Below are positions 34,009 to 43,000 of a DNA stretch of 64,000 nt, piece after piece. The notes under the pieces were generated by a model, which was not told where the DNA came from, made no database searches, and saw only the letters and a list, made by a program, of their open reading frames with translations. The stretch is from Rickettsia typhi (GTDB taxonomy: Bacteria; Pseudomonadota; Alphaproteobacteria; Rickettsiales; Deianiraeaceae): assembly GCA_945881985.1 (NCBI GenBank), contig CAMCVL010000002.1, forward strand, positions 124,001 through 188,000. Reading direction: 5' to 3'. The first letter of the stretch is position 1. Each line of letters starts with the position of its first letter. The position numbers and the translations under genes are program-made.

Positions 34009-34116
34009 TTTATTATTAAGCCTGATTTTGCAAATGGTTTAGAATTTAAAAAATGTGAAGATGTTTTTAAAAGATTTAAGCCATATTTTACCAATCACTT
34101 TGTAAGCAAACACGAT

Positions 34117-34869
34117 ATGGACGCTGAATCATTTAGAATTCAATCCTGTATTACATTTTGCAAAAAATATTCCATTGAACATGAAGTGTCCTACAAGCAG
34201 CCAACTGTTGGATGCAAAGAAGTTATTCAATATAGATACAATCCACAAAAAAAAGACTTTGGAATAGATTTACAAGATGAGCAAAAATCTATCATTTTTA
34301 AAAAAAACAAAGATATTTTTTGCTATATAACTCCAGCTAATTGTGACGCTGTATGTCCAAAAAAATCATCTAAATTAGATATTACAAAATATGGATTAAT
34401 TCCTTATACCGTTAATCCTGCAACAATACTGGGGATCTTGCATAATGAAGCAAAAAAAGATGACTTAACGCTTCATCTAGTCGTAAATCCTTTGATTGCA
34501 AAAGATGGACTTGTCTTTAATAATTACGGATCGAGAATTTTAAGTGTTTGTTATAATGGCAAGCAAGTCTTTGATGCTATAATTAAAGAGGCAAGCGACC
34601 TTGGTATTGATGTTGAGATTTCTTCTGATAAATTTATCAAAGCAGATAATATAGATCTATCTGGTTTTAACGAATCTATAATTTTTGACAGTTCTTCAGA
34701 TGGAACAAGTTACTCAAATATGCTTTCGTTAAGTAGTTTTGAAAATTCAACCAAGAGTTTGAATTCTTCAAGTCGCATTTTAAGCGATAACCAACAAGAA
34801 ACAAAGCAAAAACATTGGTCATCTTGTAGTCAGCTTTTGGCAGGTGACCATGACAGATTATATAGGTAA
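34117..34869 (+). CDS. Unknown protein; true start probably upstream across an AG repeat
   Basis: The track gives 250 residues from ATG 34117, but the frame is open and protein-like back to 33991 (FIIKPDFANGLEFKKCEDVFKRFKPYF). The natural start may be ATG 33983, one AG unit out of frame. The product has no signal peptide or membrane helix. It has a Cys-containing N-terminal half, a likely folded middle (LTLHLVVNPLIAKDGLVFNNYGS) and a Ser-rich C-terminal tail with MLSLSSFENSTKSLNSSSR. The Ser-rich, disordered tail would fit an exported or effector protein, but there is no direct evidence. Family not recognised. The racemase follows 14 bases later. Confidence 0.6.
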   Translation: MDAESFRIQSCITFCKKYSIEHEVSYKQPTVGCKEVIQYRYNPQKKDFGIDLQDEQKSIIFKKNKDIFCYITPANCDAVCPKKSSKLDITKYGLIPYTVNPATILGILHNEAKKDDLTLHLVVNPLIAKDGLVFNNYGSRILSVCYNGKQVFDAIIKEASDLGIDVEISSDKFIKADNIDLSGFNESIIFDSSSDGTSYSNMLSLSSFENSTKSLNSSSRILSDNQQETKQKHWSSCSQLLAGDHDRLYR

Positions 34870-34883
34870 TTATTTTTTACAAT

Positions 34884-35624
34884 ATGAGAAAACTTGGTAT
34901 TATTGGTGGCCTTGGACCCTTTGCTACAATTGAGTTTTTAGATAAATTTTACAATCTGTATAGACAAACATATACACCAAAAAAAGATCAAGATTTTCCC
35001 AATATTTCAATTGAAATGGCATGCTCAACACCCGACAGAACAAGTTTTATCTTAGGTAAAGATTGCAGTGTTAACCCTAAAGATTCACTAAAAGAATCAA
35101 TTGTAAAGCTTTTACAACTTGGATCTAATACCATATTTTGCCCCTGTAATACTGTTTATTATTTTCTTGAGGATGCTTTTAGCGAGGTAAAGGCATTGGC
35201 TAATTATAATACCGATGATTTAATTTTAATTAGCCCCATTAAGGAGGCTGCTCATTTTATAATGCAAAACTTTTACAATAAAGCAATGCAAAAGCCAGTT
35301 TTAATTCTTGGAACAGACGGAACGATTTTTGCCAATACTTATAAAACAGAATTTTTAAAACATGGTATTAGTGTTCTTTACCCCGATGCTGATATGCAGG
35401 ATGCAGTAATGAAAATTATTTACAGTAATGAATACGGCATAAAGCTACACGGTAAAAACAACAAGGCATGCGAAGAATTGAAAAAAGTTTTAAAATTTTA
35501 TCAATATAAATATTCTCTCGTTCTTTTGGCTTGTAGCGAATTACCTATTTGCTATGATAGTAAAGATGAGCTAGTTTTTGATCCAATTGAGATTGCTTGC
35601 GATAAGCTAGTTAAAATTCTATAA
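34884..35624 (+). CDS. Aspartate/glutamate racemase family protein
   Basis: The family interconverts L and D forms of Asp, Glu or related amino acids using two cysteines. Both catalytic Cys regions are present: FCPCNTVYY near residue 90 and LLACSELPI near residue 218, together with the N-terminal GIIGGLGPFATIEF. Length 246 matches RacX/YgeA-type enzymes, which are usually separate from the peptidoglycan glutamate racemase MurI. Substrate unknown. It probably shares a transcript with the unknown gene upstream. Confidence 0.88.
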   Translation: MRKLGIIGGLGPFATIEFLDKFYNLYRQTYTPKKDQDFPNISIEMACSTPDRTSFILGKDCSVNPKDSLKESIVKLLQLGSNTIFCPCNTVYYFLEDAFSEVKALANYNTDDLILISPIKEAAHFIMQNFYNKAMQKPVLILGTDGTIFANTYKTEFLKHGISVLYPDADMQDAVMKIIYSNEYGIKLHGKNNKACEELKKVLKFYQYKYSLVLLACSELPICYDSKDELVFDPIEIACDKLVKIL

Positions 35625-35968
35625 CATACCAAAAGTGCAGGATATTGATTATTAAAGTATGTCAACTACTAAATATCATTTGTAGTATTATAAATTTAAG
35701 TTTAAGTCTTTATGTAAAATGTAAAGCTAAACATACCCCTTTTAGGGGAGGCTGGGTGGGGTAATTGCAAAGCCGGCAAAGCCATAACAACCCCACCTGC
35801 TAGGCTAAAGCCTAGCCTCCTCCCCTACTAGGGGAGGTCTTATTTATACAAAAACTCCTTCCCTTTAAGACTACCCAAAGATAATCCATCCCCTTTAAGG
35901 GATACCTCCAGATGGCTCCTTCCCTTTTAGGGGAGGCTGGGTGGGGTTTGGATTTTATAAAAGTTGCA
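35625..35968. repeat. GC-rich palindromic repeat cluster downstream of the racemase
   Basis: In an otherwise AT-rich gap, TTTTAGGGGAGGCTGGGTGG occurs at about 35738-35760 and again at about 35921-35945. Inverted matches (ACCCCACC, AGCCTCCTCCCCTA) lie between, so the unit can fold into a long hairpin with GCTAGGCTAAAGCCTAGC at its centre. No coding frame. It lies between convergent genes, so it may also end transcription. Related GC-rich palindromes occur at 41.5-43 kb. Confidence 0.75.
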
Positions 35969-37141
35969 TCAAATCATTTTGGAAGAGCTTGTTAGCTGCA
36001 CTTTTTTGTTTAAGGAGAAGTTCATTACAAGCCCAATGTTTAAGAGGTTGCTAAGTAAAAAGCTACCCCCGTAGGACATAAAAGGCAAGGGGCTGCCCAC
36101 CACAGGCAACAAGCCAATTGTCATGCCGATGTTGACAAAAGTGTGTAAAAACAAACTAAAGCCAATGCCGGCACTGGCAAGCCGCACAAAATGGCTATCG
36201 GCATTTATGGCAACATTGATTATTTGTAGCAAAAGTGCCATGTAAAGCCCAAACAAAACAATTACGCCTGCAAAGCCAAATTCTTCGGCAAAGTGGGTAA
36301 AGATAAAGTCTGTGTGGCTTTCGGGCAAAAAGTTTAATTGCACCTGGCTACCCTGTGCATAACCAGTGCCAATCAAACCACCTGAGCCCACCGCAATTTT
36401 AGACTGAATTATATTGTATCCCGAGCCTAGAGGGTCCTTGTCTGGATTTAAAAAAATTCTCACCCTCTCTTTTTGATACTCATGCATATGACTCCAAAGC
36501 ACAGGCACACAAATGCCAATTGCAACAAGGCATGCAATAACATAGCGATACTTAAGCCCCGAGACAAAAATTAAAAACCCCCCGATTGCAAAAACTATAA
36601 CAGTTGTGCCGAGGTCTGGTTGTAAAAAAATCATTCCGCAGGGCAGGGCAATTAAAAGCAGCACGATTGGATAGTTAAAAATGCTACCAACCTTCTCGGC
36701 TTTTTTAAAATGCAAATAACGCGAGACTGCAAGAACCAAAAAAACCTTTACAAACTCGGATGGTTGTAGTCTAAATCCGGCAAATTCAACCCACCTTCTT
36801 GCCCCCATTGAATAATCACCCACCACAAGCACCATTGCTAGCAGTATCAAGGCTATAGCGTATCCTAGGTAGCAGTAACGCAGGATAAACTTAACATTTA
36901 CAGCCGGCACCAAGCCAAACATTATGGGGGCAAAAAAACAAAATACAAATACCTGCTTGCCAAATACATTGCCTATTGCTGTGTCCTTTGCTGAGTGTAT
37001 CTCGGCAAGTCCAATGAGGCAAATTATTAGGCAGTTGATTAGTATTGCACCGTCCACCTTAAAAAATCTTGTTGAGTGAAAGATGTTATGATTTTTGAAA
37101 AACTTTAACAATCTGCTAACGCTTATCATATTTTTTGGCAA
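35969..37141 (-). CDS. rodA: Rod-shape peptidoglycan glycosyltransferase RodA
   Basis: RodA polymerises glycan strands for side-wall growth with a partner PBP2. The SEDS motifs are present: GARRWVEFAGFRLQPSEFVKV, the long periplasmic loop with NPDKDPLGSGYNIIQSKIAVGSGG, and PESHTDFIFTHFAEEFGF, ending with SPLPFMSYGGS. About ten membrane segments are visible. Its start overlaps the 3' end of the upstream RND gene by 26 bases. mrdA is not adjacent. Confidence 0.95.
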   Translation of the reverse strand: MPKNMISVSRLLKFFKNHNIFHSTRFFKVDGAILINCLIICLIGLAEIHSAKDTAIGNVFGKQVFVFCFFAPIMFGLVPAVNVKFILRYCYLGYAIALILLAMVLVVGDYSMGARRWVEFAGFRLQPSEFVKVFLVLAVSRYLHFKKAEKVGSIFNYPIVLLLIALPCGMIFLQPDLGTTVIVFAIGGFLIFVSGLKYRYVIACLVAIGICVPVLWSHMHEYQKERVRIFLNPDKDPLGSGYNIIQSKIAVGSGGLIGTGYAQGSQVQLNFLPESHTDFIFTHFAEEFGFAGVIVLFGLYMALLLQIINVAINADSHFVRLASAGIGFSLFLHTFVNIGMTIGLLPVVGSPLPFMSYGGSFLLSNLLNIGLVMNFSLNKKVQLTSSSKMI

Positions 37142-40100
37142 AAAAATTATTACTTAAACAATTACTTAAACAATATAGACTTGGTAGTAAAAAAAGAGTC
37201 AAAATTGCCGAGCTAACAATACCTCCAATAACAACAACCGCTAAAGGAAACTGAACCTCCGACCCTATGCCGCCATTAAAAACCGCTGGCACAAAGCCAA
37301 AGATTGCCACCGCAGCCGTTGCCACAATGGGTTTTAGCCTTTTAACAGCTGTTTGCAAGACGCAATCTTTAAGTTTTTGAGGCTCTGCAAAAGCGTTTGT
37401 AGCAATTGCATCCTGTATAATGTAGCTAATAAGAACTATGCCGTTAAGCACAGCTATGCCAAAGAGGGCAATAAAGCCTATCATTGCCGACACGCTAAGA
37501 GGTACTCCGCCAATCAGCAATCCAAGCACTCCGCCGCATAAAGCAAGAGGTATGCTAAGATAAACTATTGATGCGGTAATAAAAGAGTTAAAAGTTTTAT
37601 ATAGGATAAAAAATATCAAAACAAGCAGCAGAGGCACAAAAATCATCAGTTTTTGCTTTGCCCTTTGAGTGTTTTTAAAACGCCCTCCCCATTCAATGCT
37701 ATATCCACTTGGCAATTTAATTTGCGATGCTATCTTTGCATTGACGGATGCAACAAAAGCCTCGGTATCTGTTTTGCTACTTAAGGCTATGGATAGCCCA
37801 GAGTATCTAACTGCAAAGTTGCGTGCTATGGTCACAACCTTGTTGCTTTGAGTAAATTGCACAACGGAAGATATCGGCACCGAGCCCCCAAGCTCAAGAC
37901 TAACAGGAATGTTTTTAATGTAATTTATATCGTTTTTTACATCCTCGCCCATATGGATAATGATGGGAAACTGAATCTGATTTTCATAAAACCCCCCAAC
38001 CTCAATGCCGCTCATTGCCATTTGCAGGTTTAAGTTTACATCTGATATAGGTATGTCATAAAGGGCAAGTTTGTCGTATAAAATATTTGCCTCAAGTATT
38101 TTGTTTTTTGTAAGGGCGGTAAGCTCTGGCACCTCGGCGGACATTGCTCCCTCTGTTTGCATGATAATAGCCTGTATTTGACGGGTTAAAAGCTCCAGAG
38201 TGTTAAGGTCTGTGCCAAAGATTTTAAGGTTTAAGTCCGCCCTGCTGCCTTCTAGTATCTCGTTAAACTTCATTTTTACTGGCTGATTGATGGCAAACTG
38301 ATACTCAGGATAAAGCTCTTGCAGTTTTTTAGTGATATTTAAAGCAAGCTCCTCACTTGATTTTTTAAGCTCGTGAGGCTTGTCTTTTTTTGTAATAACA
38401 TACATATCGGCAACATTTACGCCCATTGGGTCAAGCCCAGATTCTGAGGAGCCGATACGCGAAAATACATGTTCCACGCCATCAAAGCTCTTGGCGGTTT
38501 GCTCTATTTGCTTTTGAGTGCCTGATGATTTATCAAGAGAAATATCAAAGGGCTTGACGGCAGTGATTGTAAAATCGCCCTCGTTTAGCGATGGTATAAA
38601 CTCGGATGGTAGCCTTAAAAACAAAATAAAACAAGTAATTAACAAAGCAGCCGAAGGGGCAATGATTAACACTGGCTTGTTTAGGCATTTAAACAAGAGG
38701 TTTTTGTAGTGTTTTTGGATAAATGGCTCGCGAGATTGATGGGTAGCATGATTTTTGTGACCATCTTTTACAAACAAAGCCGTAAGCACAGGCACAAGCA
38801 GCATTGCAACAAACAAGCTTGTTAAAAGGGCGGCTATAACGGTTAGTGCCATTGGCTTAAAGGTTTTGCCCTCCGCCCCGTCAAAGGCAAGTATTGGCAA
38901 ATAAACTAAAATTATGATTGAAATACCTATGATTGTTGGCTTTGCAACTTCTTTTAAAGAGCTGCAAACCGCCTCAAGCCTTTGTTTAAAGCTTTGCTGA
39001 CTATTAATTTGGCGATAGGAGTTTTCAATTATAACAATTGAGGCATCCACCAAAAGTCCAAAGTCTATTGCCCCAAGACTCATAAGATTAGCAGATATTT
39101 TAAGATACTTCATCCAAATTGCTGTAATGAGGGCGGTTATGGGTATAACAAGTGCGGCAATGATGCTCGCCCTTACCGAGCGTAAAATAAGACATAAAAT
39201 AATTATCACAAGAACTATACCCTCTATTACATTTTTAAGCACGGTTTTTATGGTGCTATCAAGCAAAAATTGCCTTGTGTAGATTGGCTCAATTTTGATG
39301 CCGTCTTGTAGCTTTAGGCTTGAAATTGCGGATTTTAATCCATCAAGCACCTCCTTGCTATTTGCACCGATTTGCATCATGGCTATGCCCATCACCGATT
39401 CGTCCCCCCCGTATAAAAAGGCACCTATTCGCTGCGGAAATTCTTGTTTTACACTTGCAATGTCGCCAAGTCTTACAATGTGACCCATGGGGCTTATTTT
39501 AATGATTACATTTTTTAAATCCTGCAGGCTTAGAATATTGCTTGAGGTTCTAATTATCATTTGTTTATCATCTGCCTGTATATAGCCGCCGCCGTAGTTT
39601 TGCCCTATGGTTTTAAGTTTTGTAATCAATATGTCAATTGTAAGCCCGTGTTTTATTAAGTCTTGCGGTTTTATGTTGATGTGTATCTCCTTTTTAAATC
39701 CGCCGTTGGAGTCAACCTCGGCAATGCCGTGAATTTTTTTAAGATAAGGGGCGATGATATAATCCTGCACGGAACGCAATTTAATTAGCTCCTCCTCCGT
39801 GTTGTTTAAGTGTTTTTTGTCGTTTTCCTCAAAATAAACTCTATACAACAAAACCTCACCCAAGCCTGTGGTTATTGGCCCAAGCTGGGGAGTGAGTCCT
39901 GATGGTAAGTTTTGCACTGAACTGAGTTTTTCATATACCTGTGCCCTTGCCCAGTAGAGGTCAGTTGCATCATCAAACACAACTATCACCTGCGACAGCC
40001 CGTATTTAGATATTGACCTTACATCTTTAATACCCTTAATGCCAAAGATTGCGGTTTCAATGGGGTAGGTAACTGTGCGTTCCACCTGCTCTGGGTCAAG

Positions 40101-40256
40101 CCCTCCGGTTTTGGTGTTGATTACAACCTGAGTGTTTGTTATGTCCGGTATTGCATCTATCTTGATGTTAACGGCAGCATGCAAGCCAAGCAAGCAAAGC
40201 AAAGCAAAGAGGCATATTATGTTAAACCTCTGCCTTTCAAAAAATCGATATAGCAT
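37116..40256 (-). CDS. CzcA/CusA-type heavy-metal RND efflux pump
   Basis: This 1046-residue inner-membrane transporter matches the heavy-metal-efflux branch of RND pumps. The N-terminus has IDAIPDITNTQVVINTKTGG, the transmembrane-4 signature LGAIDFGLLVDASIVIIENS carries the proton-relay acids of the HME family, and two internal repeats of six helices are evident. Such pumps need a periplasmic adaptor (CzcB) and an outer-membrane channel, yet neither is adjacent. Metal specificity cannot be assigned. The gene overlaps rodA, so pump and cell-shape gene are transcribed together. Confidence 0.9.
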   Translation of the reverse strand: MLYRFFERQRFNIICLFALLCLLGLHAAVNIKIDAIPDITNTQVVINTKTGGLDPEQVERTVTYPIETAIFGIKGIKDVRSISKYGLSQVIVVFDDATDLYWARAQVYEKLSSVQNLPSGLTPQLGPITTGLGEVLLYRVYFEENDKKHLNNTEEELIKLRSVQDYIIAPYLKKIHGIAEVDSNGGFKKEIHINIKPQDLIKHGLTIDILITKLKTIGQNYGGGYIQADDKQMIIRTSSNILSLQDLKNVIIKISPMGHIVRLGDIASVKQEFPQRIGAFLYGGDESVMGIAMMQIGANSKEVLDGLKSAISSLKLQDGIKIEPIYTRQFLLDSTIKTVLKNVIEGIVLVIIILCLILRSVRASIIAALVIPITALITAIWMKYLKISANLMSLGAIDFGLLVDASIVIIENSYRQINSQQSFKQRLEAVCSSLKEVAKPTIIGISIIILVYLPILAFDGAEGKTFKPMALTVIAALLTSLFVAMLLVPVLTALFVKDGHKNHATHQSREPFIQKHYKNLLFKCLNKPVLIIAPSAALLITCFILFLRLPSEFIPSLNEGDFTITAVKPFDISLDKSSGTQKQIEQTAKSFDGVEHVFSRIGSSESGLDPMGVNVADMYVITKKDKPHELKKSSEELALNITKKLQELYPEYQFAINQPVKMKFNEILEGSRADLNLKIFGTDLNTLELLTRQIQAIIMQTEGAMSAEVPELTALTKNKILEANILYDKLALYDIPISDVNLNLQMAMSGIEVGGFYENQIQFPIIIHMGEDVKNDINYIKNIPVSLELGGSVPISSVVQFTQSNKVVTIARNFAVRYSGLSIALSSKTDTEAFVASVNAKIASQIKLPSGYSIEWGGRFKNTQRAKQKLMIFVPLLLVLIFFILYKTFNSFITASIVYLSIPLALCGGVLGLLIGGVPLSVSAMIGFIALFGIAVLNGIVLISYIIQDAIATNAFAEPQKLKDCVLQTAVKRLKPIVATAAVAIFGFVPAVFNGGIGSEVQFPLAVVVIGGIVSSAILTLFLLPSLYCLSNCLSNNFFAKKYDKR

Positions 40257-40317
40257 TTACACAAAAAAATAACTTAAGCTAATCTAGTTTAAGTTAAGCA
40301 AATCTTTTGTCAATTTT

Positions 40318-41238
40318 TTACAGGTATTTGTGTTTGCTAAGCCATTTTTTACGAAAGAAAAATCTCATTTTTTGCAAAATATTATATTTTTCTATAGTAA
40401 CATTAATATTAACATGTACGCAGAGGTTTATAACCACAATCTTAGCATCACCTTGATTTTTAAGTTTCAGTTTTTCTAGCCTGTCCTTTTCCATCTTAAG
40501 CATCCATTCAACTGGTGGTAGTTGTTTAGTAAAGCTAAAATTATTGCAATTTTTTTTCTTTTGAATTTCTAAAAAGTGATATACCGCACTTACACATGTA
40601 TAGCCTCCGTTTTTAATGAAGAGGTCAATCAACCAGCTAAAACAAAACCAAATCCATTTTAATATTCCTAATAAACAAACAACAAACCAAATCAATTTGC
40701 CATATGATTTTTTACAATCACTGTTGCATATTAACTTTACATAGTCGGTAAATTGATATCTTATTAAAGAATAACAGAAGGACTCTTTACAATGTTTATC
40801 ACAAAAAAAAGTGTTCAAATCATTTAAGAGTTCTTTGTCCACTAAAATGCCCGTGTTATACGCTGCAAATCTTTGCATTTTTTGTTTTGTGGCATACCTT
40901 AGCTCATCTTCTATAATATCATTGATTTCGCTTTGGTCTAAATCTCTTATGATTTTTCCGCCGTCCAAGTAGCTTAGTTCTGCAATTTTCCACTTTGATG
41001 ATTTCACATCAAAAAACATAAGTGCAACATGGTTTGCGTTTGGTAATTGATACATGGAATTTTGATGGTACGAAATAGTTTTACCCGCTTGTTTTTGAAT
41101 TTGTTGCCTCATCAATTTAATCAATTTAAAAATCAATTTAATCAATTTAAAACAATTGTCTTGGTTTAAATTAGAGCATTCAAAAATTACATAAAGATAA
41201 TTTTGTTCAAAAGAATTTTTCAAAATTTGTTCAGACAT
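40318..41238 (-). CDS. Unknown membrane-anchored protein, possible permuted papain-like hydrolase
   Basis: The 306 residues contain NANHVALMFFD followed by an acidic segment, one strong membrane stretch (WFVVCLLGILKWIWFCFSWLIDLFI, about 185-210) and then GGYTCVSAVYHFLE. A conserved-looking His before and a Cys after is the order found in circularly permuted NlpC/P60-like (YiiX/LRAT) hydrolases, but the match is weak. Near residues 30-45 a short DNA repeat encodes KLIKLIFKLIKLM. Cysteine-rich central part. Family not recognised with confidence. Confidence 0.5.
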   Translation of the reverse strand: MSEQILKNSFEQNYLYVIFECSNLNQDNCFKLIKLIFKLIKLMRQQIQKQAGKTISYHQNSMYQLPNANHVALMFFDVKSSKWKIAELSYLDGGKIIRDLDQSEINDIIEDELRYATKQKMQRFAAYNTGILVDKELLNDLNTFFCDKHCKESFCYSLIRYQFTDYVKLICNSDCKKSYGKLIWFVVCLLGILKWIWFCFSWLIDLFIKNGGYTCVSAVYHFLEIQKKKNCNNFSFTKQLPPVEWMLKMEKDRLEKLKLKNQGDAKIVVINLCVHVNINVTIEKYNILQKMRFFFRKKWLSKHKYL

Positions 41239-41946
41239 TTTTTATATTACAAAAATTATTATTTTTCAACTACAAATCTTTATTATACAAAATAAAGTAT
41301 AAAATAGATAAATATGCTGTCAAGAAAAAAATAAAAAAAATTACAAATCAACATTTAGTTATATTTTGCTACCTTAATCACTTCTTAACCTAGTGTTTGC
41401 GACCTTGTGCAAAATTAAATCTAAGTAGTATTTATTAGACCTATTCCATAACCTAATAATTACAAATCCCTGCAATCAAATTAAGCCTAAGTCCAAAGCA
41501 TTTTCTGCGATTTTGGCATCTGCAATTGTTATGCAGGATGTTTAATCTAAAGGGTTTAATCTAAGCGGTTTAAGCCCTACCTTCCAACCACCCTTAGCCA
41601 GCTCCGCCTGCAAGCTTTGCTTGCATGGGGGGGAAGGCGGGCTGGCTAGGATTGCAGGGAGATGGGATTTTTTAGGACTTTTTACCCTCTATCACAGTCT
41701 TTTTACTAAAGAAAGATGGGGTTGAAAGCCTCCCCTAATGTTTAATAAAGCCCCAGCTTTGCCAGCAAGCACAGCTGGCTAATGGGGATTTAGTGCTATT
41801 GCAAGCTGTATTACAAAGGCAAAGCTCTGGGATTGTAATTATATTTTACCGCTGTCAAAGAGATATGTATTTGATTATATCTGCATTAAACTTGACTTTT
41901 AAAAGTGTCAATCTACATTTGTTATAGATAAATTTTTGATAAAATT
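41239..41946. other. Gene-poor stretch with GC-rich palindromes
   Basis: The first 300 bases are AT-rich without recognisable features. From about 41570 come GC-rich blocks: CCTTCCAACCACCCTTAGCC, then CCTGCAAGCTTTGCTTGCATGGGGGGGAAGGCGGGCTGGC, and later GCCCCAGCTTTGCCAGCAAGCACAGCTGGC. Their hairpin arms are built from AAGCTTTGCTT and GCCAGC/GCTGGC units also used at 42.3 and 42.9 kb. No coding frame is supported. Confidence 0.6.
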
Positions 41947-42063
41947 ATGGGCCTTGCTTTGGTAACAATTTTTGGAATATTTTGCTTAATTCCTTTTGGA
42001 ATAGGTATTTTTGAATATTTTGCAAACAAAAAACTAAACAAAAAAAGATATGAAAATTCTTGA
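41947..42063 (+). CDS. Very small membrane protein (38 aa) overlapping the next ORF
   Basis: ATG 41947 opens a 38-codon frame, MGLALVTIFGIFCLIPFGIG..., with one membrane helix and a basic tail (NKKLNKKRYENS). It ends at a TGA 14 bases inside the next small ORF, whose ATG it contains. Too short for the track. The overlap and shared hydrophobic character suggest a translationally coupled pair. Confidence 0.4.
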   Translation: MGLALVTIFGIFCLIPFGIGIFEYFANKKLNKKRYENS

Positions 42064-42235
42064 TTACGAGTTTTGGAAGGACCCTTCGGCCGTGCTTATT
42101 TACTTCTTTGTCGCTGTGTCGCTTATAACAAGTGTTATTGACCCAAGTTATTTAATTGCAACCTGCATTATGGGCTTTAGCACATTGTCATTTTGTATCT
42201 TGCAGATGGTTTTACACAAAATAAAACAAAATTAA
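42050..42235 (+). CDS. Small two-helix membrane protein (61 aa)
   Basis: The product, starting KILDYEFWKDPSAVLIYFF, has two hydrophobic stretches (AVLIYFFVAVSLITSVI and YLIATCIMGFSTLSFCILQMVL) and a short basic tail. Its start lies within the end of the preceding 38-codon ORF. The pair is the only plausible coding content in 1.7 kb of repeat-rich DNA. Function unknown. Confidence 0.45.
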   Translation: MKILDYEFWKDPSAVLIYFFVAVSLITSVIDPSYLIATCIMGFSTLSFCILQMVLHKIKQN

Positions 42236-43000
42236 AAAACATCCCCCTATCAACCAATTATCACTTGCTAGGCTTTATTAAACTCCCAGCCAGCCTCCCC
42301 CCCATGCTTAGCAAAGCTAAGCAGGCAAAGCTGGCTAATGGGAGCTATAGAGGTTTAATTTAAAGTTTGTTTTAGATTGATAAGGTATTATAGCACTCTA
42401 ATTAATCTTATTAAACTCTTTTATACCAAAACCCTAATCATCAAATCTACGCAAAATCCCCACTCTCTTTGGGTGCTTTGCCCCAGCCCTCGCCCCCCTA
42501 GCGGCTTTGCCGCCTAGGGCTGGGGCAATATTTTTTGCTTTGCAAAAAATTAAGCTTATTAATGTAATTTTGACAATCCTGCTCCCTGTAGTTGTTAGTA
42601 AAGGGCGGCAAGCAAAGCTGGTTAAAAAAAAGTGGAGTGCAGAGGGGTAGTTTATACCAACTCTAATTTAAAAGTAAGTCTATATCTTAAGCTCCTACCC
42701 CAGCCCTCCCCCTAGAGGGAGAGGGGGAGGGAATGGTGCCAAGCCCTAAAGAGAGACTGATAAAGAAGGTTGTTATAGCCCTCCCCCTAAATGGATATAG
42801 TAAGAAAGAATAGACATTGTGCCAAAAAATACTCAAAAAAATGCAGTTGCTACATAACACACACGCCCCCGCCCCCCAGCTGGCTTTGCCAGCGGGTGTG
42901 TGTTTGGGCACTGCTAACCATCCCCAAATGCAGATAGGGCAGGGGGATGAATGTTTTGCTACAAGGATACCTTAAAGATGGGATTTGGTTTAGGGGCTAG
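42236..43000. repeat. GC-rich palindromic repeats downstream of sucA
   Basis: At least four GC-rich palindromic blocks interrupt AT-rich DNA: CATGCTTAGCAAAGCTAAGCAGGCAAAGCTGGC (about 42303-42337), GCCCCAGCCCTCGCCCCCCTAGCGGCTTTGCCGCCTAGGGCTGGGGC (about 42480-42527), CCCCAGCCCTCCCCCTAGAGGGAGAGGGGGAGGG (about 42699-42732) and ACACGCCCCCGCCCCCCAGCTGGCTTTGCCAGCGGGTGTGT (about 42861-42902). The second and fourth are near-perfect hairpins with TTTG-type loops. The track ORF at 42687-42911 lies entirely in this repeat and I do not accept it as a gene. Confidence 0.75.

Noticed and set aside
42687-42911. 74-codon minus-strand ORF
   Set aside because: It lies entirely within GC-rich palindromic repeats and its product has repeat-like Pro/Ser/Gly/Arg composition.
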